Source: Sulfitobacter sp. SK012 (GTDB lineage Bacteria; Pseudomonadota; Alphaproteobacteria; Rhodobacterales; Rhodobacteraceae). From it: DNA of 64,000 nucleotides. The notes beneath the pieces were generated by a model that was not told the origin of the DNA, made no database searches, and saw nothing but the letters and a program-made list of their open reading frames with translations. Both the position numbers and the translations under genes were made by a program. The stretch spans positions 2,046,001 to 2,110,000 of the forward strand of contig NZ_CP025804.1 of NCBI RefSeq assembly GCF_003352085.1. Direction: 5' to 3'. Positions 32,956 to 40,464 of the stretch are shown here, piece after piece. How positions within the stretch are numbered: position 1 is the stretch's first letter; each line of letters opens with the position of its first letter.

Positions 32956-33827
32956 CCAAGCTTGAACTTCCAAATGGGATTCTGTTGGAGGAGATAGAGG
33001 AAGGCCTTCTCGTTCAGCAAGGCACGGAGGCTTATGTCGCGCGCAATTGGTGCCTGTCTGCACCCGTTATCGAGCTTGTGGAAGCGGCAATGGTGGCGGG
33101 TCTGAACTGGATGATCCGCACGGATCACCCGCGCCGCAATGCGCGCTGGCCAAACCGGCGCGGCGTGGTCTATCTGGCGTTCTCACCGTCAGAGCATCAG
33201 CAATGGGCGTTGGCCATAGATACGTTTCGACCGGTTAGTGGTGAGTTTGGGCATGGGGTGTTCAACGGAAAATATCACGAGCAATTTGTGAAGCTCGGGC
33301 TACCATTCACGTTTGAGAAACGTAACAAAGGGGCGGGGCATCTGGTTGTCGCGCGTGAGCATGTTTTGCCAACCCTTGCGGCTTTGCGCGAGTTTGAGCA
33401 TCAGGTTCTCGATCTGGGTCGCACTGAGCGTAGCCATGCTGGATTTGCCACGGAATACGAAATTCAACGGGCGATCTTGAACCATTGGGCGGAAACTCCG
33501 TTCGCTAGGCGTCACGTCATCGTGCAGGACGAATACCCAGTGGACGGTGGATTGAATTCCCGCCGGATTGATGTGCTTGCGCAGGATCCAAAATTGGGTG
33601 ATTGGCTTGTGATCGAGATCAAGCGGGCCGAAGCCAATATCGATGCTGTGCGGCAGGTTGAGGACTATCTGCTGGCACTCGGTCAGAAAGACGCATTTGC
33701 GTTCGGCAAGCTGGAAGGCGTGCTGATCGCCGAGCGCATATCAGCAGCGGTGCGTGAGGCAGCTCTGCACGCCGGGATTGCCGCTTATGAGATGGAATGG
33801 CCTTCGGCGCTGCGTCGGGTGGCATAA
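32952..33827 (+). CDS. PD-(D/E)xK nuclease-like protein of the NucS/DUF91 type
   Basis: The 291-residue protein has an uncharacterised N-terminal half and a C-terminal nuclease-like domain (about 155-270). FATEYEIQRAILNHW is followed by RRIDVLAQDPKLGDWLVIEI and KRAEANIDAVRQVEDYLLAL. The Asp in RIDVLA and the E-x-K in IEIKR are the expected metal-binding residues, as in NucS and related defence nucleases. The ATG overlaps the hipA relic by ATGA. Its context, beside toxin-antitoxin remnants and a NERD-helicase, suggests a DNA defence or repair role. This is inferred. Confidence 0.72.
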   Translation: MTKLELPNGILLEEIEEGLLVQQGTEAYVARNWCLSAPVIELVEAAMVAGLNWMIRTDHPRRNARWPNRRGVVYLAFSPSEHQQWALAIDTFRPVSGEFGHGVFNGKYHEQFVKLGLPFTFEKRNKGAGHLVVAREHVLPTLAALREFEHQVLDLGRTERSHAGFATEYEIQRAILNHWAETPFARRHVIVQDEYPVDGGLNSRRIDVLAQDPKLGDWLVIEIKRAEANIDAVRQVEDYLLALGQKDAFAFGKLEGVLIAERISAAVREAALHAGIAAYEMEWPSALRRVA

Positions 33828-34222
33828 CCTAACCAACGAAGAACTATTCTGCTGTTTCGGTGCAGGTTTTGCGAGGCAGCTCAGTCTGCTGCAGCCAAAG
33901 CCCGACCCTCAATGTCATGTTTCTGACCGCTGACCCGACCACGGATCCTTTCCGTAATGACCTGGAGCGCGAAACCTTGCGCGCCGAGTTGGAAGACCTG
34001 GTTGGCAAAGAACATGTCCCTGACCTTGCGGCAGGCGACGAGAGTACGCTGGACGAGCATACCGCCAGCGGAGGCTGAACAGAACTTCTATGCACAGCGC
34101 GACGTGCTCGATATGGTCGCGTGAAATGAAGCTAAAGGTCTCCGGTTAAACCGGGGCGATTCAGAGCCCTACGAACACCTTATTTCTAAGTCGTCTCGTA
34201 GCCACATTTTTGTGAATAATGC
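33828..34222. other. Stretch without a supported gene
   Basis: About 395 bases between the NucS-like gene and the NERD-helicase gene, which converge on it. A short plus-strand frame (33918-34078) and its antisense shadow have skewed codon composition and no binding site. No repeat or RNA gene was recognised. Confidence 0.5.
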
Positions 34223-36265
34223 TTATGATCCCGTGAAACCTGTTGAGGCGTCCTCATGCACAGGCCAGCCCGCGCCGAAATCGGCAAGTTTCGGCGCGGT
34301 GCATACAACGGTGAGGTGACTACCTTCCTGACTTCGCCTCAAACGCGTCAAGGCCGCATAGATTGAGGCAAGATCTGTTTGCCCAGTTGCATGACCGATA
34401 TGAATAACCAACAGGCGGGCTTCCCAACCTTTGAAACTGTGAAGCGTGGTAGCCTTGACCCGGGCATCCCCCATAAAGAAAGCCATCTTTCGACGATTTT
34501 GTTCGGCTTTTTCTCTGGCGAAGGTATGGGCACTGCGGACCCTGTAAGTTTCAAGTTCATCCACCACCTCTTTGCCGAAATCTATATTGTCGGTCAGAAA
34601 TGTGATGTCTGCATTGGCCAATCCGGCTTTCCCAGTTTGCCGCATCATGGCCAAAATAGCGTTCACGCATTGCCGCATCGCGTCCTGTTCATCACACTGT
34701 ATCCAACGTAAGTCGCATGGGAAAAAGTCCATATCCTGCTGATCTGGATCCGGAATGTCGCATGTCTCGATGGGCAAAAAGCGGTCGGCAAAATCCCTTA
34801 CAACAGGATGGGCGTCAGGCGGTAAACGGTAACTGACGTCCAGCGTAGCCCAGCTACCTCCTTCAAAACCTGCACCTTTCATGGATAAATCCGTCCAGCT
34901 TTTAGCAGTGCCGTAAACGTCTTGCGTGGCATCGGCGACCAGAAGCATTTCCCCGTTATCACGAAGTGCGTTGCGCAACGCATTCCACCAGTGGGGGAGG
35001 TAGTCCTGACCTTCATCAACTAGAATGGCATCATAGCGTTTCGCATTCGGGTGCTTTGCGGCTAGGGTTGCGAGTGCGGGCACCTTGTCATTTAGGATGG
35101 CCGGCAAGATAGGGCGGAGCATCCGTGCTTCTTCAAGCGCACCCAGCTCCATAGCCTTTATCTTGGCGATAGGCTTCATGATCTCAGCATAGTCATCCGC
35201 ATACCCTGTATTATATTCCTCGTCGCAACAGACTTCTCCACACCATTTATGAAAATGTCGAAAGGTCAATTGACTGCTGTTGCCCGCGCTCTTGACGTCT
35301 CGCACAACTAGATCGCGTAGGTAATGCCACAGCGTCATATTGAAGGTGACAATCAGCACCTCCTTTCCCTCATTTATCAGACTGGCCGCGCGGGCAGCCA
35401 ATACCAAAGATTTTCCGGATCCTGCTGGCCCCTTGATACGGCGCAGGCCACTCTTGGTTCGGGTTTCCGCAAGGTTACGTTGGTTTCGATCAAGCTCCAA
35501 CGGTCGGCGCTGTTCACGTGCAAAGTCCGGCTCAACTAACCAGCTGCGCAGATCGGCAGCAAGGGCAGGGAACATCAACTGCGGCGCGTTCGCCTCGCGG
35601 TTCAGAAGTGGCAAGATTGCGTTAATGTCATCCGTTTTTATCTCACTTTCCCCAGCCACAGGCCAATAAGTCTTGGCTTTCTTCTGCTCCTTCTCATTCA
35701 GGAAAGGCCTCTGGAGCTCCATGATACGTGCAGCGTCGGCAAAGGGGAAAATAACACCAGCTGTGATTGCTCCGTAGCCTGCCTTCTGCCGGAGGCGTGG
35801 GCAGTAAATATTGTATATTTCGTCTTTGTAACGCCTGATTTTTTCGAATGGATTTTCAACCGTGAATGTTTCTCCACGGTGCGTTGCGCGCAATTCTTGA
35901 TACCCGCTTGGATACCCTTCTACATGGTATTTCATCGCATCAAGGTTCCAATCCTTGACCTCGTAAACACCAATTCCAACATTAGGATTCAAAATAACAA
36001 AATCGGGTCTCAGCCCATTTAGATGGGGCTGAACATAGATTTCCCACTCGGGAGAGAGTAAACGATCAAATAGTTGGAAGACTAACTTTTCGCCGCGCGT
36101 CATCGGCTGCCGGAGAAACTCGTGTTGGTCGATCGGCGGATCGACGACACGTGTAGTGTTTTGCACTATAGCCAAGGGCATTCCTGTTTTTGAACTCTTG
36201 AGATGAGTTAATGAATGTTGCGTCATTGAAATATCCAGCCATTGGTTCTGGCGAGACAGTTTCAT
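34223..36265 (-). CDS. NERD-domain superfamily 1 helicase
   Basis: The 680-residue protein has an N-terminal NERD nuclease-related domain (about 55-175; LRPDFVILNPNVGIGVYEVK, where the Asp and E-V-K are catalytic-type residues). A UvrD/Rep-like helicase follows, with Walker A GPAGSGKSL (about 285), motif II VDEGQDY (about 416), GDAT-like ADATQDVY, SYRLP and motif VI-like YAALTRLRR. Such fusions process DNA and are frequent in defence islands. Two start sites are possible (ATG 36265 or 36226), neither with a strong binding site. It lies just downstream of the XRE-headed operon at 38911-36321 on the same strand and may belong to it. Confidence 0.85.
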   Translation of the reverse strand: MKLSRQNQWLDISMTQHSLTHLKSSKTGMPLAIVQNTTRVVDPPIDQHEFLRQPMTRGEKLVFQLFDRLLSPEWEIYVQPHLNGLRPDFVILNPNVGIGVYEVKDWNLDAMKYHVEGYPSGYQELRATHRGETFTVENPFEKIRRYKDEIYNIYCPRLRQKAGYGAITAGVIFPFADAARIMELQRPFLNEKEQKKAKTYWPVAGESEIKTDDINAILPLLNREANAPQLMFPALAADLRSWLVEPDFAREQRRPLELDRNQRNLAETRTKSGLRRIKGPAGSGKSLVLAARAASLINEGKEVLIVTFNMTLWHYLRDLVVRDVKSAGNSSQLTFRHFHKWCGEVCCDEEYNTGYADDYAEIMKPIAKIKAMELGALEEARMLRPILPAILNDKVPALATLAAKHPNAKRYDAILVDEGQDYLPHWWNALRNALRDNGEMLLVADATQDVYGTAKSWTDLSMKGAGFEGGSWATLDVSYRLPPDAHPVVRDFADRFLPIETCDIPDPDQQDMDFFPCDLRWIQCDEQDAMRQCVNAILAMMRQTGKAGLANADITFLTDNIDFGKEVVDELETYRVRSAHTFAREKAEQNRRKMAFFMGDARVKATTLHSFKGWEARLLVIHIGHATGQTDLASIYAALTRLRRSQEGSHLTVVCTAPKLADFGAGWPVHEDASTGFTGS

Positions 36266-36320
36266 GGAGTTTTGACAAAATTTAGGCGCACTCGTGAAGT
36301 CCTACTGGCGTAGCGACCTA

Positions 36321-36710
36321 TCAAAACGGTATGTCATCGTCAGTCGAAGGTGTTGGTTTCCTACTGTCGGGTGCCACTTTGCTTTCTGATCCACCCTGCG
36401 GTTGCCCGTCAGTGAAATAAATTTGGTAACCTTGATCGTTGCGGCTGCGAACATGCGAGCGGGCGTTCGAACTGTCCCACGCCGAAAGCTCATCGTATGA
36501 ACTGAAATGTGGGCCCTGCGTATATCCCTTTGCGGCCATCGCAGATGACCAGCTGTCATTGTGCCTCTGTTCTTTGGAACCAACATCTGAAGATGCGCCA
36601 TTCCAATTCGCCTTTTCACTCCGGCTTGAGCGTTCATACTCGCGCGAATAACCGTCGATGATATCGTCCGCGTCTGCACCAGCACCGAATACGTCTTGAA
36701 AGTCGCCCAT
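36321..36710 (-). CDS. Small hydrophilic protein with an SSB-like acidic tail (DDDIPF)
   Basis: The 129-residue protein is Ser-, Asp- and Gly-rich and likely disordered. Its last residues, STDDDIPF, are the same kind of tail by which SSB recruits RecQ, PriA, exonuclease I and other partners. No OB-fold is visible in the rest of the sequence. The ATG at 36710 has AGAGG upstream. It lies 55 bases upstream of the NERD-helicase and downstream of the unknown genes, within a leftward operon-like series. That it recruits repair or helicase proteins is a hypothesis. Confidence 0.65.
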   Translation of the reverse strand: MGDFQDVFGAGADADDIIDGYSREYERSSRSEKANWNGASSDVGSKEQRHNDSWSSAMAAKGYTQGPHFSSYDELSAWDSSNARSHVRSRNDQGYQIYFTDGQPQGGSESKVAPDSRKPTPSTDDDIPF

Positions 36711-36783
36711 ATTACAACCTCTTGTTTAGAAAACAGGAATGAGAGTTTAGTTAGCCTCGAAAAATGGCTTTTCTTAGTCGTTG

Positions 36784-37263
36784 TCAACGCTCAAGCAGTT
36801 CACCATCCGGCTCTAGATAAACGCCATCCGAGAGATACATCGGCTCACCATTCGTGTGGCAAATGTCGTTATAGAGTTCGCGCATGTCATTATTCGTGTC
36901 GAGATTTAGCGTGGCACCCATGTCTTCTGCGAGCATCGCCAGAGAGCTAATGCAACTGTCCTCTGAACCCTTCCCTGTGATTTCTGCGAACGGTCGGCCA
37001 ACGCCATCTTGCCTGATTTCCAAATCACGATCGGAACCGGCGAACTTGACGAGAGCTACTTTCATCGCCGAGATCAGGGCTCCCTGATCCGGATAAACGG
37101 GCACGCCCCGATCATCACCGACCGTTGCGGTTTTGATGGCTCCGCCACTCAGTCCGTAGCTCGATCCACAGGTCAAGCGAAGTAAGGTAAACCCCTCAAC
37201 GTCGGCCCTATACTGCGTATGTGAGTGATGTAACTTTTTCGATGCTATAATATCTATGTTCAT
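36784..37263 (-). CDS. Uncharacterised protein in XRE-headed operon
   Basis: The 159-residue soluble protein has no family I recognise. Its N-terminal 60 residues are mixed alpha/beta (VEGFTLLRLTCGSSYGLSGG), and the C-terminal part contains LNLDTNNDMRELYNDICHTN. AGAGG precedes the ATG by a proper distance, and composition and codon use are like its neighbours, so I accept it as a gene. It is the fourth gene of a leftward series. Confidence 0.65.
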   Translation of the reverse strand: MNIDIIASKKLHHSHTQYRADVEGFTLLRLTCGSSYGLSGGAIKTATVGDDRGVPVYPDQGALISAMKVALVKFAGSDRDLEIRQDGVGRPFAEITGKGSEDSCISSLAMLAEDMGATLNLDTNNDMRELYNDICHTNGEPMYLSDGVYLEPDGELLER

Positions 37264-37264
37264 G

Positions 37265-37402
37265 TCAACCTCTGCTTTCTAATGAATTTTGTAGCTCGAA
37301 GCTTACTGACCTCATCATGCTCTCAGGACCTTCGCCGAATTCTTTGAGGTTTAGAACATCGGCTTCGTCGGCAACCGTGTCTTCAATTTTGGAATAGATC
37401 AT
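37265..37402 (-). CDS. Small protein of unknown function (45 residues)
   Basis: The frame begins at ATG 37402 (MIYSKIEDTVADEADVLNLK) with AAAGGAG nine bases upstream. It ends two bases before the next gene. An alternative TTG start at 37465 also has a Shine-Dalgarno-like AAGGAG and would give 66 residues. It overlaps the end of the upstream gene in another frame, which could reflect a frameshift joining the two frames. The sequence is acidic and has no recognised domain. Confidence 0.5.
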   Translation of the reverse strand: MIYSKIEDTVADEADVLNLKEFGEGPESMMRSVSFELQNSLESRG

Positions 37403-37760
37403 GATCTCGGCTCCTTTGTGCCCTGCGCCAACTATCTCCGTTGTGGCGCACCCGTTTTCTGCCAAAGCTTCTCCTTCCTTCAGGGTTTCCTCGGTAGCAG
37501 GTCACGACGGCACCATCGGCGCTCACAATTGCACGTAACTTCGTGGCAGATTTGAGGGCTCGAGCGTCATAACCTTCTGTTTTGAGCTGCTTCACGGTGC
37601 GGTCCAGAAGGCGATACCTTTCGCAACCACCGCCAGCGTCGGATCGGGATCCGTGGATCAAAAGAATGTCCAAGCTTCGGTCTAGGATTCCGCGCTGCGC
37701 GATACGGGTAACGGCATGTTTGCTGAGCGAGAAGGTGTTTTGATGGAATAGCTGGTTCAT
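37383..37760 (-). CDS. DUF4258-like small protein
   Basis: The 125-residue protein begins FSLSKHAVTRIAQRGILDRS and has KSATKLRAIVSADGAVVTCY near the middle. This pattern (S-x-H-A-x-x-R-x-x-x-R-G, then a beta hairpin) resembles DUF4258, a RelE/BrnT-like fold. The last 40 residues are Arg-rich and look like a shifted frame, since the neighbouring frame gives a better continuation. It overlaps the upstream XRE gene by four bases (ATGA), so both are translationally coupled. A toxin-like role is possible but not shown. Confidence 0.6.
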   Translation of the reverse strand: MNQLFHQNTFSLSKHAVTRIAQRGILDRSLDILLIHGSRSDAGGGCERYRLLDRTVKQLKTEGYDARALKSATKLRAIVSADGAVVTCYRGNPEGRRSFGRKRVRHNGDSWRRAQRSRDHDLFQN

Positions 37761-38911
37761 TGCCCGCCCTCCTCGAACCCTGCTTTAGCCTTCCGGCGAT
37801 GGGCCTCCAATTGGTGAAATCGCTGATAGATCGGGTCGGTCATCGGAAGGTGAAGCTTCTTCGGAGATTCAATCTTCTTTGCCTGATACTCGGGCAGCGT
37901 TTCTTTGTTGATATGCCGGTCCTCCAAATAAGGTTCTATCCAGCAAAGCTTTTGAAGCTCCTCGTCATAATATGACGGATACCAGCCTTCCTTATAACAG
38001 TGTTTCTCGGCGATCTGGTCATATTCCTGTGCGAGATCGGGATAGCGGTTCGCATAAAAGGCGCGCCAAGCCTTGAGCTTCACAAGGCCTGCATCGCGAT
38101 TTTTCGAAACCTCTTTGTTGTATTGATCATCAACTCTCGCCAACTCTTTGCGCAGCACGCGAATAAAGGATTCGGCGCCTTGGTCCTCACTGGCTCTGTG
38201 ATCTTCGAGGCATTTCGAAAGACGGACGTGACCTTTGATTAGAGCTTCTGCAAGCTCGTTGTCCCCGCCAGTCAGCTCGACGAGCCCGTCCAAGTCAGGA
38301 ATGAAGCCTACGGCTGATGGCGCCTTTCCTGGGGCGGGCTTTGCAAGGTGCTCTGCGTTCACGTTTTCTTGGATGTCGTGGCATAACCGCTGGATCGCCA
38401 CATAAAAGAGATTGCGAGAATACTCTCCTTTCAAACCGAAACACTTTTTGTTCCGGCTGGCTCGGTCATCAATCCCCCAAGCGTCTTGAGCTTCTGGACT
38501 TCCTTGTCTCGCGTCAATCAGACCAAGACGTGCGGCTTGCGCGTCATCCTCACTGGGGACCCGCAGGGCATGGCCCGCGACGATCGAGAACAAGACCGGG
38601 GCCAACTCCATGATGTCCTTCTGGGAAACACCGTAACGGAGTTCCATCAGTTCATAGGCATTGTGCGCCGCGATGGACACGCGAGCATAAATGGCGACCT
38701 CACCCTCGCCTGTAAAGATTGGGTCGAATTCTTCCGGCGTGCAACCCAACGCGTTCGCAAGCGCCGTTAGATTTTTATCCGAGGGTGGATTCTCACCGCT
38801 GACCCATCGGCTCATGGTGCGTTTGTCTGTATTAACCTCTTTGGCAAGGGCCGCTTGGGTCTTACCTGCTTCCTTGAGTTTCGTTCGGAGGAGCTTTGCA
38901 TCGAATGCCAT
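37757..38911 (-). CDS. XRE-family regulator with a long C-terminal domain
   Basis: The 384-residue protein opens with a Cro/C1 helix-turn-helix (about 5-62; AGKTQAALAKEVNTDKRTMS, ALANALGCTPEEFDPI). About 300 mostly helical residues follow that I do not recognise, ending in a basic tail. AGGGA lies upstream of ATG 38911. It heads a leftward series (DUF4258-like, a small protein, an unknown protein, the DDDIPF-tail protein, then the NERD-helicase). A partial palindrome TTACTAATTGGTAA sits 22 bases upstream of the start and may be its operator. Confidence 0.8.
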   Translation of the reverse strand: MAFDAKLLRTKLKEAGKTQAALAKEVNTDKRTMSRWVSGENPPSDKNLTALANALGCTPEEFDPIFTGEGEVAIYARVSIAAHNAYELMELRYGVSQKDIMELAPVLFSIVAGHALRVPSEDDAQAARLGLIDARQGSPEAQDAWGIDDRASRNKKCFGLKGEYSRNLFYVAIQRLCHDIQENVNAEHLAKPAPGKAPSAVGFIPDLDGLVELTGGDNELAEALIKGHVRLSKCLEDHRASEDQGAESFIRVLRKELARVDDQYNKEVSKNRDAGLVKLKAWRAFYANRYPDLAQEYDQIAEKHCYKEGWYPSYYDEELQKLCWIEPYLEDRHINKETLPEYQAKKIESPKKLHLPMTDPIYQRFHQLEAHRRKAKAGFEEGGQ

Positions 38912-38932
38912 CTGTATGTTCCCTGTGTTGTC

Positions 38933-38946
38933 TTACTAATTGGTAA
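38933..38946. promoter_or_regulatory. Near-palindrome TTACTAATTGGTAA upstream of the XRE gene
   Basis: The 14-bp site is symmetric except for one base pair and lies in the leader of the XRE gene, where an autorepressor would bind. The evidence is positional only. Confidence 0.35.
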
Positions 38947-39269
38947 CATGACAAAATAGTATATTAATAGATGGCATCTCATGACCATATTCTTCCGTCA
39001 AAGCTCCGTTTCGTTCAGGAAAATTATATAATGGTTGACTATATGGACATTATTATAGACATTTATGTCATCGCCGAGGCAGCCCACTGCGAATCGCGCC
39101 GATTATCCGCCCCTTGAGCTGCCACCTCAGACATTCGGATGTCCTCACAGCCCTCTTACGACCTCGTAAGCGCACGTCGCAGCGCGCGATTTCCGGGATC
39201 CTCTGGTTCCTCACCGGGATGCCGACCACCGCCCTTCCAATCATCAGTTGCAAGACCAGCGCCTTTGCC

Positions 39270-39342
39270 GTTCCAGCGGATCAAAGCTCGAAAACTATTT
39301 CAGACTGCCGAGACGCTGCATCAGTTCATAGAATTGCTGTAA
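39270..39342 (+). pseudogene. 3' end relic of a PIN-toxin gene
   Basis: The reading QRIKARKLFQTAETLHQFIE followed by LL and a stop is nearly the same as the last 22 residues of the PIN toxin at 31569-31644. Nothing upstream matches. It shows that a second copy of the PIN module once existed here, or that recombination duplicated its end. Confidence 0.75.
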
Positions 39343-39402
39343 ATCGGCGTGAGCGGCGGTTCACTCATAGGAAATCGTTCGCTTCTCGCAACGGCACGTG
39401 CA

Positions 39403-39447
39403 TATGATCCGTAGATCATAAATGAAGTTTATGGCCGGTAGGTCATA
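39403..39447. promoter_or_regulatory. Tandem TATGATC-n4-GATCATA operators, candidate hipBA site (copy 2)
   Basis: A perfect copy (39403-39420) is followed 27 bases later by TATGGCC-GGTA-GGTCATA (39430-39447), which pairs with one mismatch. The spacing and core match the pair at 32560-32603 upstream of the hipA relic. No hipB or hipA sequence follows here, so the operator is an orphan. Confidence 0.5.
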
Positions 39448-39726
39448 TTTGAAGGTGTCATCCAAACTGCAGGGCTTTCACTTCCTCCATCTTCAGCAAG
39501 GTTTTACATTCAGGTTTGGTGCACTTTGCCAAGTTCGGATCCTCAACGCTGTGTTTCTGATTGCTGAACATAAGCGGGCAGCCGTGTCAGACGCGGGACA
39601 AGCCCCGCTTCAACAAGAAAATTCCCCTGCGCCAGCGCCTTCCTCTCGAGGCAGTTTTCTCGCTGACATCCCCTTGGTGCCCGCTTTGGTAATGTTCATC
39701 GAAACACTCAAAGTTAGGATCAAACA

Positions 39727-39924
39727 ATGGCTACTCAAACTCTGAAACTGAACGTCAAATCCGGAGAAAAAGATGGAAAAAACTTCTGGGACCGCTGCGG
39801 CGTCCTCTTCGTCAACACCGATGACGCCGGCATCATCACGTCGATCAACGTCAAACACAGCATGTTCCCTGACGTCGAAATGGTCGCCTTCCCGCGCCGC
39901 GTCGATGATCCGGTCACAGAGTGA
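39727..39924 (+). CDS. Small conserved-looking protein (65 residues), unknown function
   Basis: The protein starts MATQTLKLNVKSGEKDGKNF and ends PRRVDDPVTE. It looks like a compact beta-rich domain. I do not recognise the family. The end of a second, related copy is present at 40093-40128 (FPRRDEDPVTD), so the gene was once duplicated and its copy has been lost except for 11 codons. A hairpin follows the second copy. Confidence 0.6.
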   Translation: MATQTLKLNVKSGEKDGKNFWDRCGVLFVNTDDAGIITSINVKHSMFPDVEMVAFPRRVDDPVTE

Positions 39925-39934
39925 TCAGTACGCC

Positions 39935-40091
39935 TGGGCGGGTTGCCACCGCCGGCATAGCGGTCGAGGTACTGTTGGTAGATGTCGACGATTTGGGTCT
40001 TGGTCAGGCCTGAGACATAGGCTGTGTATTTCAGCGCTTGCCAGGTCACATCACGCCCGCTGTCATCGAGCTTGTTCTCGATCACAACAAG
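39935..40091 (-). pseudogene. Fragment of a DUF4268 / PD-(D/E)xK-type protein
   Basis: The minus strand encodes NLVVIENKLDDSGRDVTWQA followed by LKYTAYVSGLTKTQIVDIYQ. This matches the nuclease-like core of DUF4268 proteins (V-I-E-N-K with D/E residues, then WQALKY). Both ends are cut, one inside a repeat shared with the neighbouring small gene. It is a captured fragment and not a gene. Confidence 0.65.
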
Positions 40092-40092
40092 G

Positions 40093-40128
40093 TTCCCGCG
40101 TCGCGATGAAGATCCGGTCACTGATTGA
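40093..40128 (+). repeat. 3' end relic of a second copy of the 39727 gene
   Basis: Eleven codons and a stop (FPRRDEDPVTD) repeat the end of the gene at 39889-39924 with a few changes. The two copies flank the DUF4268 fragment as a direct repeat. Confidence 0.7.
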
Positions 40129-40145
40129 CGGTCCCGCCGGGGCGG

Positions 40146-40182
40146 GTTTGCCCGCCCTGGCTTTTCTCCAAGGCGGGCAAAC
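40146..40182 (+). terminator. Hairpin GTTTGCCCGCC / GGCGGGCAAAC, possible terminator
   Basis: Fifteen-base arms with one mismatch enclose a loop of seven bases. There is no T-run after it, so it may be a Rho-linked or attenuating structure. It follows the relic of the small gene and probably ended that ancestral transcript. Confidence 0.5.
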
Positions 40183-40407
40183 TTAGCTGTTTATTGGTTT
40201 TCCATATGAATTTCAAGTATATGCCGATTAAAGCTAAGATGGCAAAGTGTGAAAAATTCTACATCAATCCAGGCGTGTGTTGTGATCTGGATTTTTGAGT
40301 CAAGCTTTGGCTCAATGGCAAAAAGCGCTCTACCGTTCTTGTGATTGGGGCCAATTCACTACGGCGCTTTTGGTGAGCCAAGACCCACACCAGAGGTCAG
40401 GGGCGGT

Positions 40408-40452
40408 AGAGATGACGCGCCGTGGCCGTCGATGTAAGCTCATGTGCCAATT
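40408..40452. repeat. 45-bp direct repeat, copy 1 (downstream of SspE-like gene)
   Basis: This copy starts AGAGATGACGCGCCGTGGCC and matches 42866-42910 at about 38 of 45 positions. The pair flank the DUF262/DUF1524 gene. See the second copy. Confidence 0.7.
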
Positions 40453-40464
40453 ACTGATCAAAGA

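Larger units (their letters stand above)
38947..39726. other. Region of relics without an intact gene
   Basis: After an AT-rich promoter-like stretch (38950-39060) come pieces of other genes. The PIN toxin end is recognisable at 39270-39342 and a hipBA-type operator pair at 39403-39447. Between 39450 and 39700 no gene is supported. The small gene at 39727 starts at the end of this region. Confidence 0.5.

Noticed and set aside
33844..34095. Short frames on both strands
   Set aside because: No ribosome binding site, no family resemblance and shadow-like composition.
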